From the NCBI GenBank assembly GCA_016713085.1, contig JADJPV010000002.1, positions 186,001 to 250,000 of the forward strand: a DNA stretch of 64,000 nt, written 5' to 3'. Positions within the stretch are counted from its first letter, which is position 1. Each line of letters begins with the position of its first letter. Shown piece by piece: positions 7,685 to 16,746 of the stretch. A program made the position numbers and the translations under genes. The notes beneath the pieces are model-generated. The model was not told the DNA's origin, made no database searches, and worked only from the letters and a program-made list of their open reading frames with translations. Source of the stretch: Chitinophagaceae bacterium. Its GTDB lineage: Bacteria > Bacteroidota > Bacteroidia > Chitinophagales > Chitinophagaceae.

Positions 7685-8548
7685 CTAATTGGCTAAAAGG
7701 AACAGAGCCAGTACAGCTAATACCATACCGATAAGAATTATGAAATGAGGGGTTACCCCATAAAGTAAAAGTGATATAATGATTGTAATAACAGGTGCCC
7801 CGGCGTTTGTTAAAGGGCTTACCACAATTGCACGTCCATGTCTGAATGCGTACACTAGAAAAAGTGCCCCAAAAGAATTTAAGATTTGAATGGCTGCAGC
7901 TAAATAGGGGCCTTTAAATCCCCAATTGATTTCCTGCTTAAAATCTGTCATTAATACAGCTACGGGAATCAGGCCAATGCCTGAAATCATCATATAAAAG
8001 AAAATACTTTCTGCTGTAGTATGGTTATTGGCAACTTTCATAAAATAAGCCTGAATACCCCATAATAAAAAGACTAATAATGCAAGAAAAATCCACCATA
8101 CACCAAATCTTTGACCAGTTTCAGGTGGCTGGTAAGATAGCAGCGGAATGGCAATGATAGCCAATGCAATGCCGAACCAGGATTTGGATGAAGCTTTTTC
8201 TTTCAGGAATTTCAAAGAGAGAAAAATTGTTACTAGCGGGGATAATGAAATAAATGGAAAAACCAAATAAGCCGGACCTGTTCTGAGTGCCTGAAATAAT
8301 AATAACTGGCCAACAGAACCGGAAAAACCAATAATCAAACCATGGGTTACCGCTTTTTTATGAGTGTCTAATTTCCAGCCTGTCAGCTTCATACCAATTA
8401 CTGCGGGAATAATCATGGTTAACGACCAGGTTATGTAACCGAGCGTGGCCGGAAATCCCGCTTTTTCCGGAATTTCAATAAAGGCACCCCATACCCCCCA
8501 AAAAACAGTTGTTACTAAAGCATAAATGAACCAGGAATTATGTTTCAT
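7685..8548 (-). CDS. EamA/DMT family permease, probable sugar transporter
   Basis: 287 residues with about ten hydrophobic segments arranged as two EamA repeats, from FIYALVTTVFWGVWGAF to the C-terminal MVLAVLALFLLAN. Members move small metabolites, including sugars. It lies between the agaS operon and the divergent GH109 gene, so import of released GalNAc across the inner membrane is a reasonable guess. No other inner-membrane sugar carrier is present in the GalNAc region. Substrate is inference. Confidence 0.75.
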   Translation of the reverse strand: MKHNSWFIYALVTTVFWGVWGAFIEIPEKAGFPATLGYITWSLTMIIPAVIGMKLTGWKLDTHKKAVTHGLIIGFSGSVGQLLLFQALRTGPAYLVFPFISLSPLVTIFLSLKFLKEKASSKSWFGIALAIIAIPLLSYQPPETGQRFGVWWIFLALLVFLLWGIQAYFMKVANNHTTAESIFFYMMISGIGLIPVAVLMTDFKQEINWGFKGPYLAAAIQILNSFGALFLVYAFRHGRAIVVSPLTNAGAPVITIIISLLLYGVTPHFIILIGMVLAVLALFLLAN

Positions 8549-8611
8549 AATGAGGCGTTTAATTTTTGCTATGATTCAATAAAAAAAAGTAAAAAAGTAA
8601 GGTAAAGAAAA

Positions 8612-8655
8612 TATATTTGATAGTATTTTTCTTTATCTTGCTAAAATGAAATGAA
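8612..8655 (+). promoter_or_regulatory. Candidate GH109 promoter and TTTC-type operator
   Basis: TATATTTG at 8612-8619 matches the -7 consensus; a -33 TTTG at the right distance is not seen. AAAATGAAATGAA at 8643-8655 is the reverse complement of the TTTC-repeat core in front of agaS, placed just after the predicted transcription start. Two matching boxes at two promoters of one pathway suggest shared control. Confidence 0.5.
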
Positions 8656-8715
8656 TTTGTAAATCTAAAAGTAAAAATAATTATTGATTAAAGAGTACAA
8701 TTAAAAATAGATGAT

Positions 8716-10071
8716 ATGGAAAGAAGAAAATTTGTAAAGGATGCCGCATTAGCTACTGCAGCTTTTAGTATCATTCCCTCAATACGTTTGATGGCAAATG
8801 CTGATAAAAGGGTTAAGCTGGCTTTAATTGGAGTTGGTTTAAGAGGACAAAGCCATTTGGATAATCTGCTTCGCAGAAATGATGTAGAAGTGGTTGCTAT
8901 ATGTGACATAGATGAGAGGATGCTCAGTATGTCAGCAGAGCTATTTAAAAAATCCGGGAAGTCAATGCCCCCGGTGTTCAAAGGTGATCCATTCGCCTAC
9001 AGAAAACTTCTGGAGCTGAAAAATATTGATGCAGTTATCATTTCTACTCCCTGGGAATGGCATACTGTGATGATTGTTGATAGTTTACAGGCTGGAATAA
9101 AGTATGTTGGAACCGAGGTTATGTTGGGCATTACTCTTGATGATCACTGGAAAGTTGTTCATGAAGCTGAAAAGCAGAAAGCTCATGTGTCTATGTTGGA
9201 AAATGCCTGTTATTTCAGAGATGTATTGGCCGTACTTAATATGGTAAGACAGGGGCTTTTTGGAGAAATCATTCATTTGCAGGCGGGGTATCAACACGAT
9301 TTAAGAGGAGTAAAATTCAATAACGGTGTTGATCCTTATGACAGTGGTGCCGAGTTTGGAGAAAAAGGCTTTTCGGAAGCAAAATGGCGAACAAATCATT
9401 CCATACACCGCAATGGTGATTTATATCCCACACATGGAATAGGGCCAGTTGCCACAATGATTGATATTAATAAAGGGAATCGTTTTTTATCACTTAATTC
9501 TTTTGCAACAAAGTCAAGAGGGCTCCATGAATATATTGTAAAAAAGGGAGGGAAAGATCACCCTAATGCCAATGTAAAATTTAAACTGGGTGATATTGTA
9601 ACTACTCAAATTAAATGTGCCAATGGGGAAACAATTTTACTGCAACATGATACCAACCTGCCACGGCCTTATTCTCTTGGCTACCGTGTGCAGGGTACAA
9701 AGGGGTTGTGGATGCAACTAAACCATTCTGTTTATGTTGAAGATTCATCTCCGAAACACCAATGGGAAGACGAAAAAAAATGGATGGAAAAATACGATCA
9801 TCCATTATGGAAAAAATGGGGTAGCAGTGATATAGAAAATGCAGCAGGTCATGGGGGAATAGACTTTTTTGTACTTCATGGTTTTATTGAATCAATTAAG
9901 CGCCGTGTTGCACCACAAATGGATGTATATGACGCGGCGGCTTGGAGTGCCATAACCCCCCTTAGTGAAATGAGTATAGAACTGGGTAATGAAACCATTG
10001 ACTTCCCCGATTTTACCAATGGGCAATGGATGTACAGGAAAAACAGTTTTGGGATAACGGAAGATTTCTAA
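8716..10071 (+). CDS. GH109 alpha-N-acetylgalactosaminidase (NAD-dependent)
   Basis: 451 residues, typical for GH109. It begins with an RR-type export leader (MERRKFVKDAALATAAF), then a Rossmann motif (GVGLRGQSHLDNL). The GH109 body is unmistakable: YFRDVLAVLNMVRQGLFGE, LQAGYQHDLRG, EAKWRTNHS, GDLYPTHGIGPVA, SFATKSRGLH, LPRPYSLGYRVQG and DHPLWKKWG. The usual EKP of Gfo dehydrogenases is replaced by TEV, as expected for a hydrolase. GH109 uses bound NAD+ in an oxidation-elimination-addition cycle to release terminal alpha-GalNAc. It stands divergent to the permease and agaS operon, supplying their substrate. Confidence 0.92.
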   Translation: MERRKFVKDAALATAAFSIIPSIRLMANADKRVKLALIGVGLRGQSHLDNLLRRNDVEVVAICDIDERMLSMSAELFKKSGKSMPPVFKGDPFAYRKLLELKNIDAVIISTPWEWHTVMIVDSLQAGIKYVGTEVMLGITLDDHWKVVHEAEKQKAHVSMLENACYFRDVLAVLNMVRQGLFGEIIHLQAGYQHDLRGVKFNNGVDPYDSGAEFGEKGFSEAKWRTNHSIHRNGDLYPTHGIGPVATMIDINKGNRFLSLNSFATKSRGLHEYIVKKGGKDHPNANVKFKLGDIVTTQIKCANGETILLQHDTNLPRPYSLGYRVQGTKGLWMQLNHSVYVEDSSPKHQWEDEKKWMEKYDHPLWKKWGSSDIENAAGHGGIDFFVLHGFIESIKRRVAPQMDVYDAAAWSAITPLSEMSIELGNETIDFPDFTNGQWMYRKNSFGITEDF

Positions 10072-10124
10072 CGAATGCTTTTTGTGATACTATTCTTTTT
10101 TGTACTGTTTTGTGTGGCTGACCG

Positions 10125-10173
10125 GGTGTATTTAAAATTGTCCCCACCAGCCAGCGACAATTTTAAATGCACC
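10125..10173 (+). terminator. 18-bp hairpin after the GH109 gene
   Basis: 10125-10142 pairs with 10156-10173 (GGTGTATTTAAAATTGTC against GACAATTTTAAATGCACC; one G-T pair), loop of 13 bases. It is bordered by a direct repeat GGCTGACC at 10116-10123 and 10175-10182. It may end GH109 transcription, but the missing T-run and the flanking repeats also allow a small repetitive element. Confidence 0.5.
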
Positions 10174-10211
10174 AGGCTGACCAGAAAATTTTATTCAAAT
10201 TTATTTTTCCT

Positions 10212-10219
10212 TACTTTTG
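10212..10219 (+). promoter_or_regulatory. Possible -7 element of the DeoR-type regulator gene
   Basis: TACTTTTG fits TAnnTTTG, 131 bases before the regulator start. No convincing -33 element and no TTTC-repeat box are visible near it, so the regulator may not be controlled by its own box. Confidence 0.3.
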
Positions 10220-10349
10220 GAGCATAAAATAGAAAAGGTAAAAAATAGCGACTGATATACAATATTTTAAGTTTGCATTACACCAAAAATTTGTAATTCA
10301 GATTTTTATTTCCTAAACTAAATTATCAATTTTTCTTTAAAGAATAATT

Positions 10350-11135
10350 ATGGAAAAAGGTCAGGGTAAATCTACAGTAGGCCGAAGAATAAAAATAATA
10401 GAATCTCTCAAATTAAACGGCCAGGTGAATGTAGCAGAACTAAGTGAATCTTTAGGCGTAACCGTAGTAACTGTAAGAAATGATTTGAAACAGTTGGAAA
10501 AAAAAGGCGTGCTTATAAGGGCAAGAGGTGGAGCAATAAAAGTTGGACAAAGCAGTTCGGACGAGGATTACCCATTGTCTGACAAGCAAAAAAAACATCT
10601 CGTTGAAAAAATTGAGATCGGGAAAAAAGCGGCTGAATTAATTGAAGACAGCAATACAATCATTATAGATTCAGGATCTACTACTTTTGAGTTGGCAAAA
10701 AATCTGAAAAAATTCAGGGATCTTACTGTTATAACCAACGCATTGAATGTAGCCACCCTGCTGGCCGAATATAGCAATGTTAATGTGATTGTTCCGGGTG
10801 GAATGTTGAAGAAAAATTCAATGTCGCTGGTAGGTATGCTGGCAGAAAAGGGGTTTAATGATTATTTCTGCGATAAACTGTTTTTAGGTGTAGATGGCTT
10901 TGATTTGGGTTTCGGTATCTCAACCCCCAATCCGGAAGAAGCTCATTTAAACCAAGTGATGATTGAAATATCGAAAGAAGTGATTGTAGTGGCGGATTCC
11001 AGTAAGTTTCAAAAAAGAGGCTTTGCATTTATTGCTCCAGTAAATAAAATTCATACAGTGGTTACTGATAAAGGCATTACTGCTGAAAACAAATTAAAAC
11101 TCGAAGGCATGGGCGTTAAGGTTGTAATTGCATAA
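10350..11135 (+). CDS. DeoR/GlpR family repressor, probable regulator of the GalNAc genes
   Basis: 261 residues. N-terminal DeoR helix-turn-helix (IIESLKLNGQVNVAELSESL, VTVVTVRNDLKQLEKKG) is followed by the sugar-phosphate sensing domain (IIDSGSTTFELAKNL, TNALNVATLLAE, VPGGMLKKNSMSLVG, LGVDGFD, VVADSSKFQKRGF). Members release DNA on binding a sugar phosphate, here perhaps a galactosamine or tagatose phosphate. It sits next to GH109, and TTTC-repeat boxes at the agaS and GH109 promoters are the expected operator type. An AgaR-like role is inferred from context. Confidence 0.88.
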   Translation: MEKGQGKSTVGRRIKIIESLKLNGQVNVAELSESLGVTVVTVRNDLKQLEKKGVLIRARGGAIKVGQSSSDEDYPLSDKQKKHLVEKIEIGKKAAELIEDSNTIIIDSGSTTFELAKNLKKFRDLTVITNALNVATLLAEYSNVNVIVPGGMLKKNSMSLVGMLAEKGFNDYFCDKLFLGVDGFDLGFGISTPNPEEAHLNQVMIEISKEVIVVADSSKFQKRGFAFIAPVNKIHTVVTDKGITAENKLKLEGMGVKVVIA

Positions 11136-11778
11136 ACTTTACCATTTACAGTGCACCAATTTGTCAGTCGGTAAACGTCGGTAATTAAATCAATTAAAAC
11201 TGCCTCTCATTAATTCAGTGAAAACACAGCGGCTTCTTTTTGACTGTCTCCCATAAACTACCACCTAATTCTTGCAAATCTAACAAAGTCTGATACTGGC
11301 ACCAGAAATTTCTCTACAGAAGGAATATTATTTCTTCGAGAAATAAATTATCACAAACGCTTATCTTTTTACCAAGGAATAATCTAATGCGAATTACAGA
11401 TTTACAAAGCAAATATTATAGTAAAAAGATCTTCTAAACACCAATTTGAGTACCTAACTGTTTAAAACAACAGAGGCTATGCTTTCGGATTCTGGTGGCG
11501 TGAACTGTTTGGCTTATTATTCAGTGGTTTTGATTTTTTACAAAGTGCATTCAGAAAATTACTTTTCTACAGCCAATGTATTTAGAACGGGATTTATAAC
11601 ATGCTAATTAATAGAAGGTTATTCAAACGAAAGTGGGATATATAAAAGAAATGAGTAAAAAAGAAAAAATATGTAAGAAAAAAAAGTTGAAAAATATAAA
11701 AAGAAAATTTTTTTATTTCAAAACCTTTCTTTTAACTTTAACTGTCAATTAAATACTTAGTTTATAAAAAAATAAACG
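11136..11778. other. 643-base non-coding stretch before susC
   Basis: I see no ORF with recognisable content, no RNA gene and no clear sigma-AB promoter. The last 150 bases are extremely A-rich (runs such as AAGAAAAAAAAG near 11674), typical of leaders in front of highly expressed Bacteroidota genes. Short direct repeats of GTCGGTAA occur near 11165-11185. It may contain the susC promoter and control sites for the regulator upstream. Confidence 0.4.
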
Positions 11779-14700
11779 ATGAAATCAAAACTGCACCAAA
11801 GGGTAATACTGCTTACCTGTTTTTTACTTGCTTTTCTTGTTAATCTCCAGGCGCAACGCCAAACTGTTTCTGGTATTGTATTTTCTGAGAGTGAAAAAAC
11901 CCCATTAGCCGGAGTTAGTGTTACCGTACAAGGGGCAGCTACTGGTACTGTTACAGATGAAAAAGGGAAATACAGCATATCAGTATCTTCTGGAAATGTA
12001 ATAATCGTTTTTTCTTTCACGGGTTATATTTCCCAAACGGTGAATGTAAATAACAGATCCACTATTGATATTACCCTGACAAGGAGCGATGGTCAACTTG
12101 CCGAAGTAGTTGTTACAGCGGTTGGTATTGAAAGACAAAAAAAATCGCTTGGTTATTCAGCACAAACAGTAAAAGGTGATGAACTGTTAAAAGCAAGAGA
12201 AATAAATGTAGCAAATTCACTGCAGGGCAAAGTAGCTGGTGTGTTTGTTAGTCCATCCTCCACCGGCCCGGGGGGATCAACTTATATTAATATACGGGGC
12301 GCCAGTTCATTTACCGGTAATAACCAACCTTTATATGTTGTAGATGGAGTACCAATTGACAACCAAACCCTGGGAGCTCCGGATTTATATAACAGTAAGG
12401 GGCAAAGCCGGGATTATGGAGACGGTATTGGTAATATACTGGCTGATGATATTGCATCGGTAACAGTTTTAAAGGGCCCCAATGCTGCTGCATTGTATGG
12501 AGCCCGTGGCGCAACCGGTGTTATTTTAATTACCACAAAAAAGGGAAGTGCCGGTAAAAAAATTGGTGTTGACTACACAATAAACGCAACGTTCGAAAAA
12601 CCGAATGTTTTACCAAAACGTCAGAATGCGTATGGCCCTGGTTATGATGATGTAATTGATTATTGGTATGATGCCACAGTCGGGGGACAGCCGGTTAAAG
12701 TGCTTCCAAACTGGATACCTGATATGTGGGGAGCAAAATTTGACGGAAGGGCCGTTACAATTGAACAATGGCCTGATGCGGGAGTATTAAAGTATAGTGG
12801 CGCTGGCGATGATAATGTAAGCAAGTTTTACCGTACAGGCAGCACCTTGAGCAACACTCTTGCTGTTTCAGGAAGTAATGATAAAGCCAATTTCAGATTA
12901 TCATTGAATGATCTGAGAAATAAAGGAATTTATCCTACATCCAAATTAGACCGCCAAACGATTAATTTAAAAGCTGGTTTTAATGCAACAGATAAATTAT
13001 ATGTAGAAGGTAAAATAAACTATATACGGCAACACGGCGAAAACAGGCCTGGCAGCGGTCTTGATATTAACACGATTTCTATGTCATTAAACAGGATCCC
13101 TGCATTTGTTAGTTTGGATTTGCTTAAAAATTACAAAACTGCTGATGGGCAATCCAACAACTGGACTGACGGAAGGCCCTTTAACCCATACTGGATTCTT
13201 TATGAAATGCCAGGGCAGGATAGCAGGGATCGTATTATAGGATATGTTTTGGCACGATATAAATTCAATAACTGGCTTACTTTGCGGGCAAGGACTGGAA
13301 CCGATTTTTATACTGATATCAGGAATTCGCATATTGGTGTAAATACACCCACTGGTTTCAGCAATCTTCGCCGTGGCCAGGTAAATAACTCAGAGGCACA
13401 TATTAAAGAGGAGAACAGCGATGTACTGCTTACAGCAGATGGGAAGCTTACCAATCAGTTTACAGGATCTTTTTCTGTTGGTGCCAACCACTTGAACAGA
13501 AGAGAAGAATATATGTTTGCCCAGGGAAATAACCTGAACATTGATGGTATTTATAACCTTGCCAATGCAGGTCTTGTTGTAGCCTCCACTTATCTGGAAA
13601 GAAAGCAGATAAATTCAGCCTATTTTACAGGTCAGTTAGGATATAAGAATTATCTTTTTCTTGATGTTTCAGGCAGAAATGACTGGTCTTCTACTCTTGG
13701 TGTAAATAATTACTCTTTTTTCTATCCTTCAGTCAGTACAAGTTTTGCTTTTACAGATGCCTTTAGTTTCAATCCAAAGATTTTATCTTTTGGTAAACTC
13801 AGGGTATCTTATGCACAGGCTGGAAATGATGCAAGTCCTTACCGAACTAAAATTGGCTATTACCTTTACCCAGGAAGTTTTAACGGACAGCAATACGCCG
13901 GTATTCAGGGCGACATCCCGCTCTTAGATCTTAAGAACGAACTGACAGGTTCTGTTGAGGTTGGAACTGAATTAAGGTTTTTGAATAACAGGATTGGTCT
14001 TGATTTAACTTATTATAATTCATCAACCAAAAATCAGATTGTAGGTATTAATATTCCACAGGCAACAGGATTCAATTCCAAACTGATTAATGCTGGTGAG
14101 ATAAGGAACCAGGGGATAGAAATCCTCCTGACCGGCACACCTGTTAAAACAAAAAACATTACCTGGGATGTTACGTTGAATTTATCCAGGAACAGATCAA
14201 AAGTAATTTCTCTTGCGCCGGGTATTGATGCGCTTACACTAACGAGTACTGGTGAAATGAGTATTGAAGCCAGGCCAGGCCTGCCCTATGGAAACATTGT
14301 AGGCTATGCTTTTAAAAGGAATCCGGATGGAGATAAATGGTTAGATGACGATGGAAGATATCAACAGGAAGACAGCGTATCTGTTCTAGGCAATATTCAG
14401 CCCGATTTTATAGGTGGATTGAACAATAGTTTTTCTTATAAAGGATTTACAATAAGTGTACTGGTTGATTTTAGAAAAGGAGGTAAAATATTTTCTTATT
14501 CTAAACAACAGCAATGGAGTAATGGAACAGGAAAAACTACCGAAAATGGAGAGAACCTGATATCAGACGGGGTTATCCTGAATTCAACTACTGGCAAATT
14601 TGAAAAGAGTACTAAGGTTGTTGGCAGAATGAATTATTATACCAGCATGAGTTGGGGAAATATTGCAGAAGCTTTTGTACTTCCTGCAGACTATGCAGCC

Positions 14701-14940
14701 CTTCGGGAAATATCAGTGGGATACGATGTAGGTACTATTTTAAAGAAAAGTATTTTTCGCACAGCAAAATTATCCATCGTGGGAAGAAACCTCTTATACA
14801 TCTATAGAAACCCTGAGCTTAAACTAATGGGTGCAAATCCTGAAGGCGCTTATGGCCCCAGCACTGTTGCCCAGGGATTTGAAACTACAGGAATACCATC
14901 CACAAGGAGTGTAGGTATTAATTTATCATTTTCTTTCTAA
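11779..14940 (+). CDS. SusC/RagA-type TonB-dependent glycan importer
   Basis: 1053 residues, normal for SusC. It has a Sec leader ending at LQAQ, a carboxypeptidase-regulatory-like domain (about 25-110; SGIVFSESEKTPLAGVSV), then the TonB box/plug (LAEVVVTAVGIERQKKSLGY, NSLQGKVAGVFVS, INIRGASSFTG, PLYVVDGVPID) and an outer-membrane barrel ending in LSFSF. With SusD it imports oligosaccharides across the outer membrane using TonB energy. It is the only SusC in the window and lies between the GalNAc locus and the oxidoreductase block, so its ligand may belong to either. Confidence 0.95.
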   Translation: MKSKLHQRVILLTCFLLAFLVNLQAQRQTVSGIVFSESEKTPLAGVSVTVQGAATGTVTDEKGKYSISVSSGNVIIVFSFTGYISQTVNVNNRSTIDITLTRSDGQLAEVVVTAVGIERQKKSLGYSAQTVKGDELLKAREINVANSLQGKVAGVFVSPSSTGPGGSTYINIRGASSFTGNNQPLYVVDGVPIDNQTLGAPDLYNSKGQSRDYGDGIGNILADDIASVTVLKGPNAAALYGARGATGVILITTKKGSAGKKIGVDYTINATFEKPNVLPKRQNAYGPGYDDVIDYWYDATVGGQPVKVLPNWIPDMWGAKFDGRAVTIEQWPDAGVLKYSGAGDDNVSKFYRTGSTLSNTLAVSGSNDKANFRLSLNDLRNKGIYPTSKLDRQTINLKAGFNATDKLYVEGKINYIRQHGENRPGSGLDINTISMSLNRIPAFVSLDLLKNYKTADGQSNNWTDGRPFNPYWILYEMPGQDSRDRIIGYVLARYKFNNWLTLRARTGTDFYTDIRNSHIGVNTPTGFSNLRRGQVNNSEAHIKEENSDVLLTADGKLTNQFTGSFSVGANHLNRREEYMFAQGNNLNIDGIYNLANAGLVVASTYLERKQINSAYFTGQLGYKNYLFLDVSGRNDWSSTLGVNNYSFFYPSVSTSFAFTDAFSFNPKILSFGKLRVSYAQAGNDASPYRTKIGYYLYPGSFNGQQYAGIQGDIPLLDLKNELTGSVEVGTELRFLNNRIGLDLTYYNSSTKNQIVGINIPQATGFNSKLINAGEIRNQGIEILLTGTPVKTKNITWDVTLNLSRNRSKVISLAPGIDALTLTSTGEMSIEARPGLPYGNIVGYAFKRNPDGDKWLDDDGRYQQEDSVSVLGNIQPDFIGGLNNSFSYKGFTISVLVDFRKGGKIFSYSKQQQWSNGTGKTTENGENLISDGVILNSTTGKFEKSTKVVGRMNYYTSMSWGNIAEAFVLPADYAALREISVGYDVGTILKKSIFRTAKLSIVGRNLLYIYRNPELKLMGANPEGAYGPSTVAQGFETTGIPSTRSVGINLSFSF

Positions 14941-14964
14941 CCATCATGCTTAAAATGAAATATT

Positions 14965-16479
14965 ATGAAGCGTAATACTCTATTAATAAAAATTGTAACC
15001 GTTGTTTTTTGTGCAGCATTCATTACAGGGTGTACAAAAAAATTTGAAGAAATCAATACAAGCCCAACACTGGTTACAAAGGATAAAATCAAACCATCAT
15101 TACTGCTGACCTCTGTACTGAAGAATTCTGTTTTTGAAGTTTCCAGTCAGGGTGTTACATCAAACTTTGCGGGATTTTATACAAACCCTGCTTCAGGTGA
15201 TATTTTTTTGGATCGTGATTTTGGTGGCGACTTTGGAAGTTACAGCAGCTATCTTATAAATATTGCGGAGATAATCCGGCTTACTGCAAACGATCCTGCT
15301 CTCAGCAATCAAAATGCTATTGCAAGAATTTGGAAAGCGTGGTTGTTTCAACGGCTTACTGATAAGTACGGTGATATCCCTTATACAGATGCGGTTCATG
15401 ATGCAGACAATATCGTCCTTCAACCTAAGTACGATAAACAGGAAGACATCTATAAAGATTTGCTGAAAGAATTAAAAGAGGCCGCCGCACAATTAGTTGT
15501 TGATCCTGCTAAGGCATCATTTGGGAGTGCGGATATTCTCTTGGGTGGTAGTGTAGATGGTTGGAAAAGATTTGCCAATTCATTGCGTTTAAGGATGGCT
15601 ATCAGAGTACGTTATGCAGATGCCACGCTTGCTGCTCAGCATATCACAGAGGTTATAACAGGTCCATTGATTCAGAATAATTCTCAGAATGTAACATTAT
15701 CAACTTTGGATGATGGACAAAGCGACAACCTGAATGAACTTTATTCCAAAAATTTGCGGCAGCCCGATAATATGACCGTATCATTTACAGTAACAGATAA
15801 TTTACTGAGGGTAAATGATCCAAGATTATCCCTGTTTGCAAAACCTGCTGTTAAACCTGCACCCGGCGCTTTGTACAGGGGAGCGCCACTTCAGATCGGT
15901 GGAGACCAAAGACCAAGATACGGAACAGATTCAGTATCGCTGATGGGTGATTATTTTTTGCAGCCAGTATTCGATATTGTTGTTATGAATGCTGCTGAAG
16001 TATATTTCCTGAGGGCTGAAGCTGCCTTGGCAAGTTTAACTTCTGAAAACGCCCAGCTAATGTATGCTGCAGGTATTCAGGCAGCAATGGATCAGTATGG
16101 AATTGCTTCTTCAGCTACCACAACTTACCTTGCTTCTGCTGCCGGTACATTAACAGGAACTACCGAGCAAAAACTGGAGCAGATTATTGTACAGAAATGG
16201 CTTGGCATTTATTATAATGGTGATGAAGGTTGGGCTGAGTTCAGGCGTACCGGTTACCCAAGAATATGGACGGGTAATGTATTGGGTGATACAGGAGGTA
16301 AAGTTCCCCGCAGGTTCACCTATCCAAGAAGTGAATTCTTGCAAAACCAGGCCAGTGTGCAGGAAGCCATCAGCAGGCTTACTGGTGGCGATGAATTATT
16401 GAGCAGGATATGGTGGGATAAAAAAGCAGGACTACCTTTCGCTCATCCAAAGCAGGGAATGTTTCCGCCTGAATTTTAA
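14965..16479 (+). CDS. SusD/RagB-type surface glycan-binding lipoprotein
   Basis: 504 residues with a lipobox leader (AAFITGCTKK) and the SusD-like_2 pattern: N-terminal FEEINTSPTLVTKDKI, TPR-type helices (IARIWKAWLFQRLTDKYGDIPY), and the C-terminal AEVYFLRAEAA and GWAEFRRTGYP. It caps the SusC barrel on the cell surface and binds the incoming glycan. The gene starts 24 bases after susC, and a strong hairpin terminator follows at 16580. Confidence 0.93.
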   Translation: MKRNTLLIKIVTVVFCAAFITGCTKKFEEINTSPTLVTKDKIKPSLLLTSVLKNSVFEVSSQGVTSNFAGFYTNPASGDIFLDRDFGGDFGSYSSYLINIAEIIRLTANDPALSNQNAIARIWKAWLFQRLTDKYGDIPYTDAVHDADNIVLQPKYDKQEDIYKDLLKELKEAAAQLVVDPAKASFGSADILLGGSVDGWKRFANSLRLRMAIRVRYADATLAAQHITEVITGPLIQNNSQNVTLSTLDDGQSDNLNELYSKNLRQPDNMTVSFTVTDNLLRVNDPRLSLFAKPAVKPAPGALYRGAPLQIGGDQRPRYGTDSVSLMGDYFLQPVFDIVVMNAAEVYFLRAEAALASLTSENAQLMYAAGIQAAMDQYGIASSATTTYLASAAGTLTGTTEQKLEQIIVQKWLGIYYNGDEGWAEFRRTGYPRIWTGNVLGDTGGKVPRRFTYPRSEFLQNQASVQEAISRLTGGDELLSRIWWDKKAGLPFAHPKQGMFPPEF

Positions 16480-16579
16480 AGTTTTTTGAAGGAGCAAAAT
16501 GGGGAATAGCTCCATGTTGATAAAACCAATAAGATTAAATAAACGATTTCGTTTTGGTATAGCAGGCAATTAGATGATG

Positions 16580-16607
16580 AAAGGGCTGTCCCAATGGACA
16601 GCCCTTT
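16580..16607 (+). terminator. susCD terminator hairpin
   Basis: Perfect 12-bp stem AAAGGGCTGTCC/GGACAGCCCTTT with a CAAT loop, 100 bases after the susD stop. A-rich 5' and T-rich 3' arms fit an intrinsic terminator. It separates susCD from the following DUF6807-oxidoreductase operon. Confidence 0.8.
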
Positions 16608-16692
16608 ACTTTGATAACGTTAGTAGTAAGAATAAGTTCCTGATCTTCTGTATATCAAGATTAGTAACTGAATAATCTGTTCAAAAAGTAAG

Positions 16693-16700
16693 TAGTTTTG
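16693..16700 (+). promoter_or_regulatory. Possible -7 element of the DUF6807-oxidoreductase operon
   Basis: TAGTTTTG fits TAnnTTTG. No clear -33 TTTG lies 19-21 bases upstream. It favours the ATG at 16747 as the gene start, because the ATG at 16714 would leave only about seven leader bases. Confidence 0.35.
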
Positions 16701-16746
16701 AAATTCTCTATAAGTGCAAATGGAATGTTTTTTTTATAAGCCATCA

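Noticed and set aside
8716..10071. Ordinary Gfo/Idh/MocA dehydrogenase
   Set aside because: The long diagnostic blocks and loss of EKP match GH109 alpha-N-acetylgalactosaminidase.
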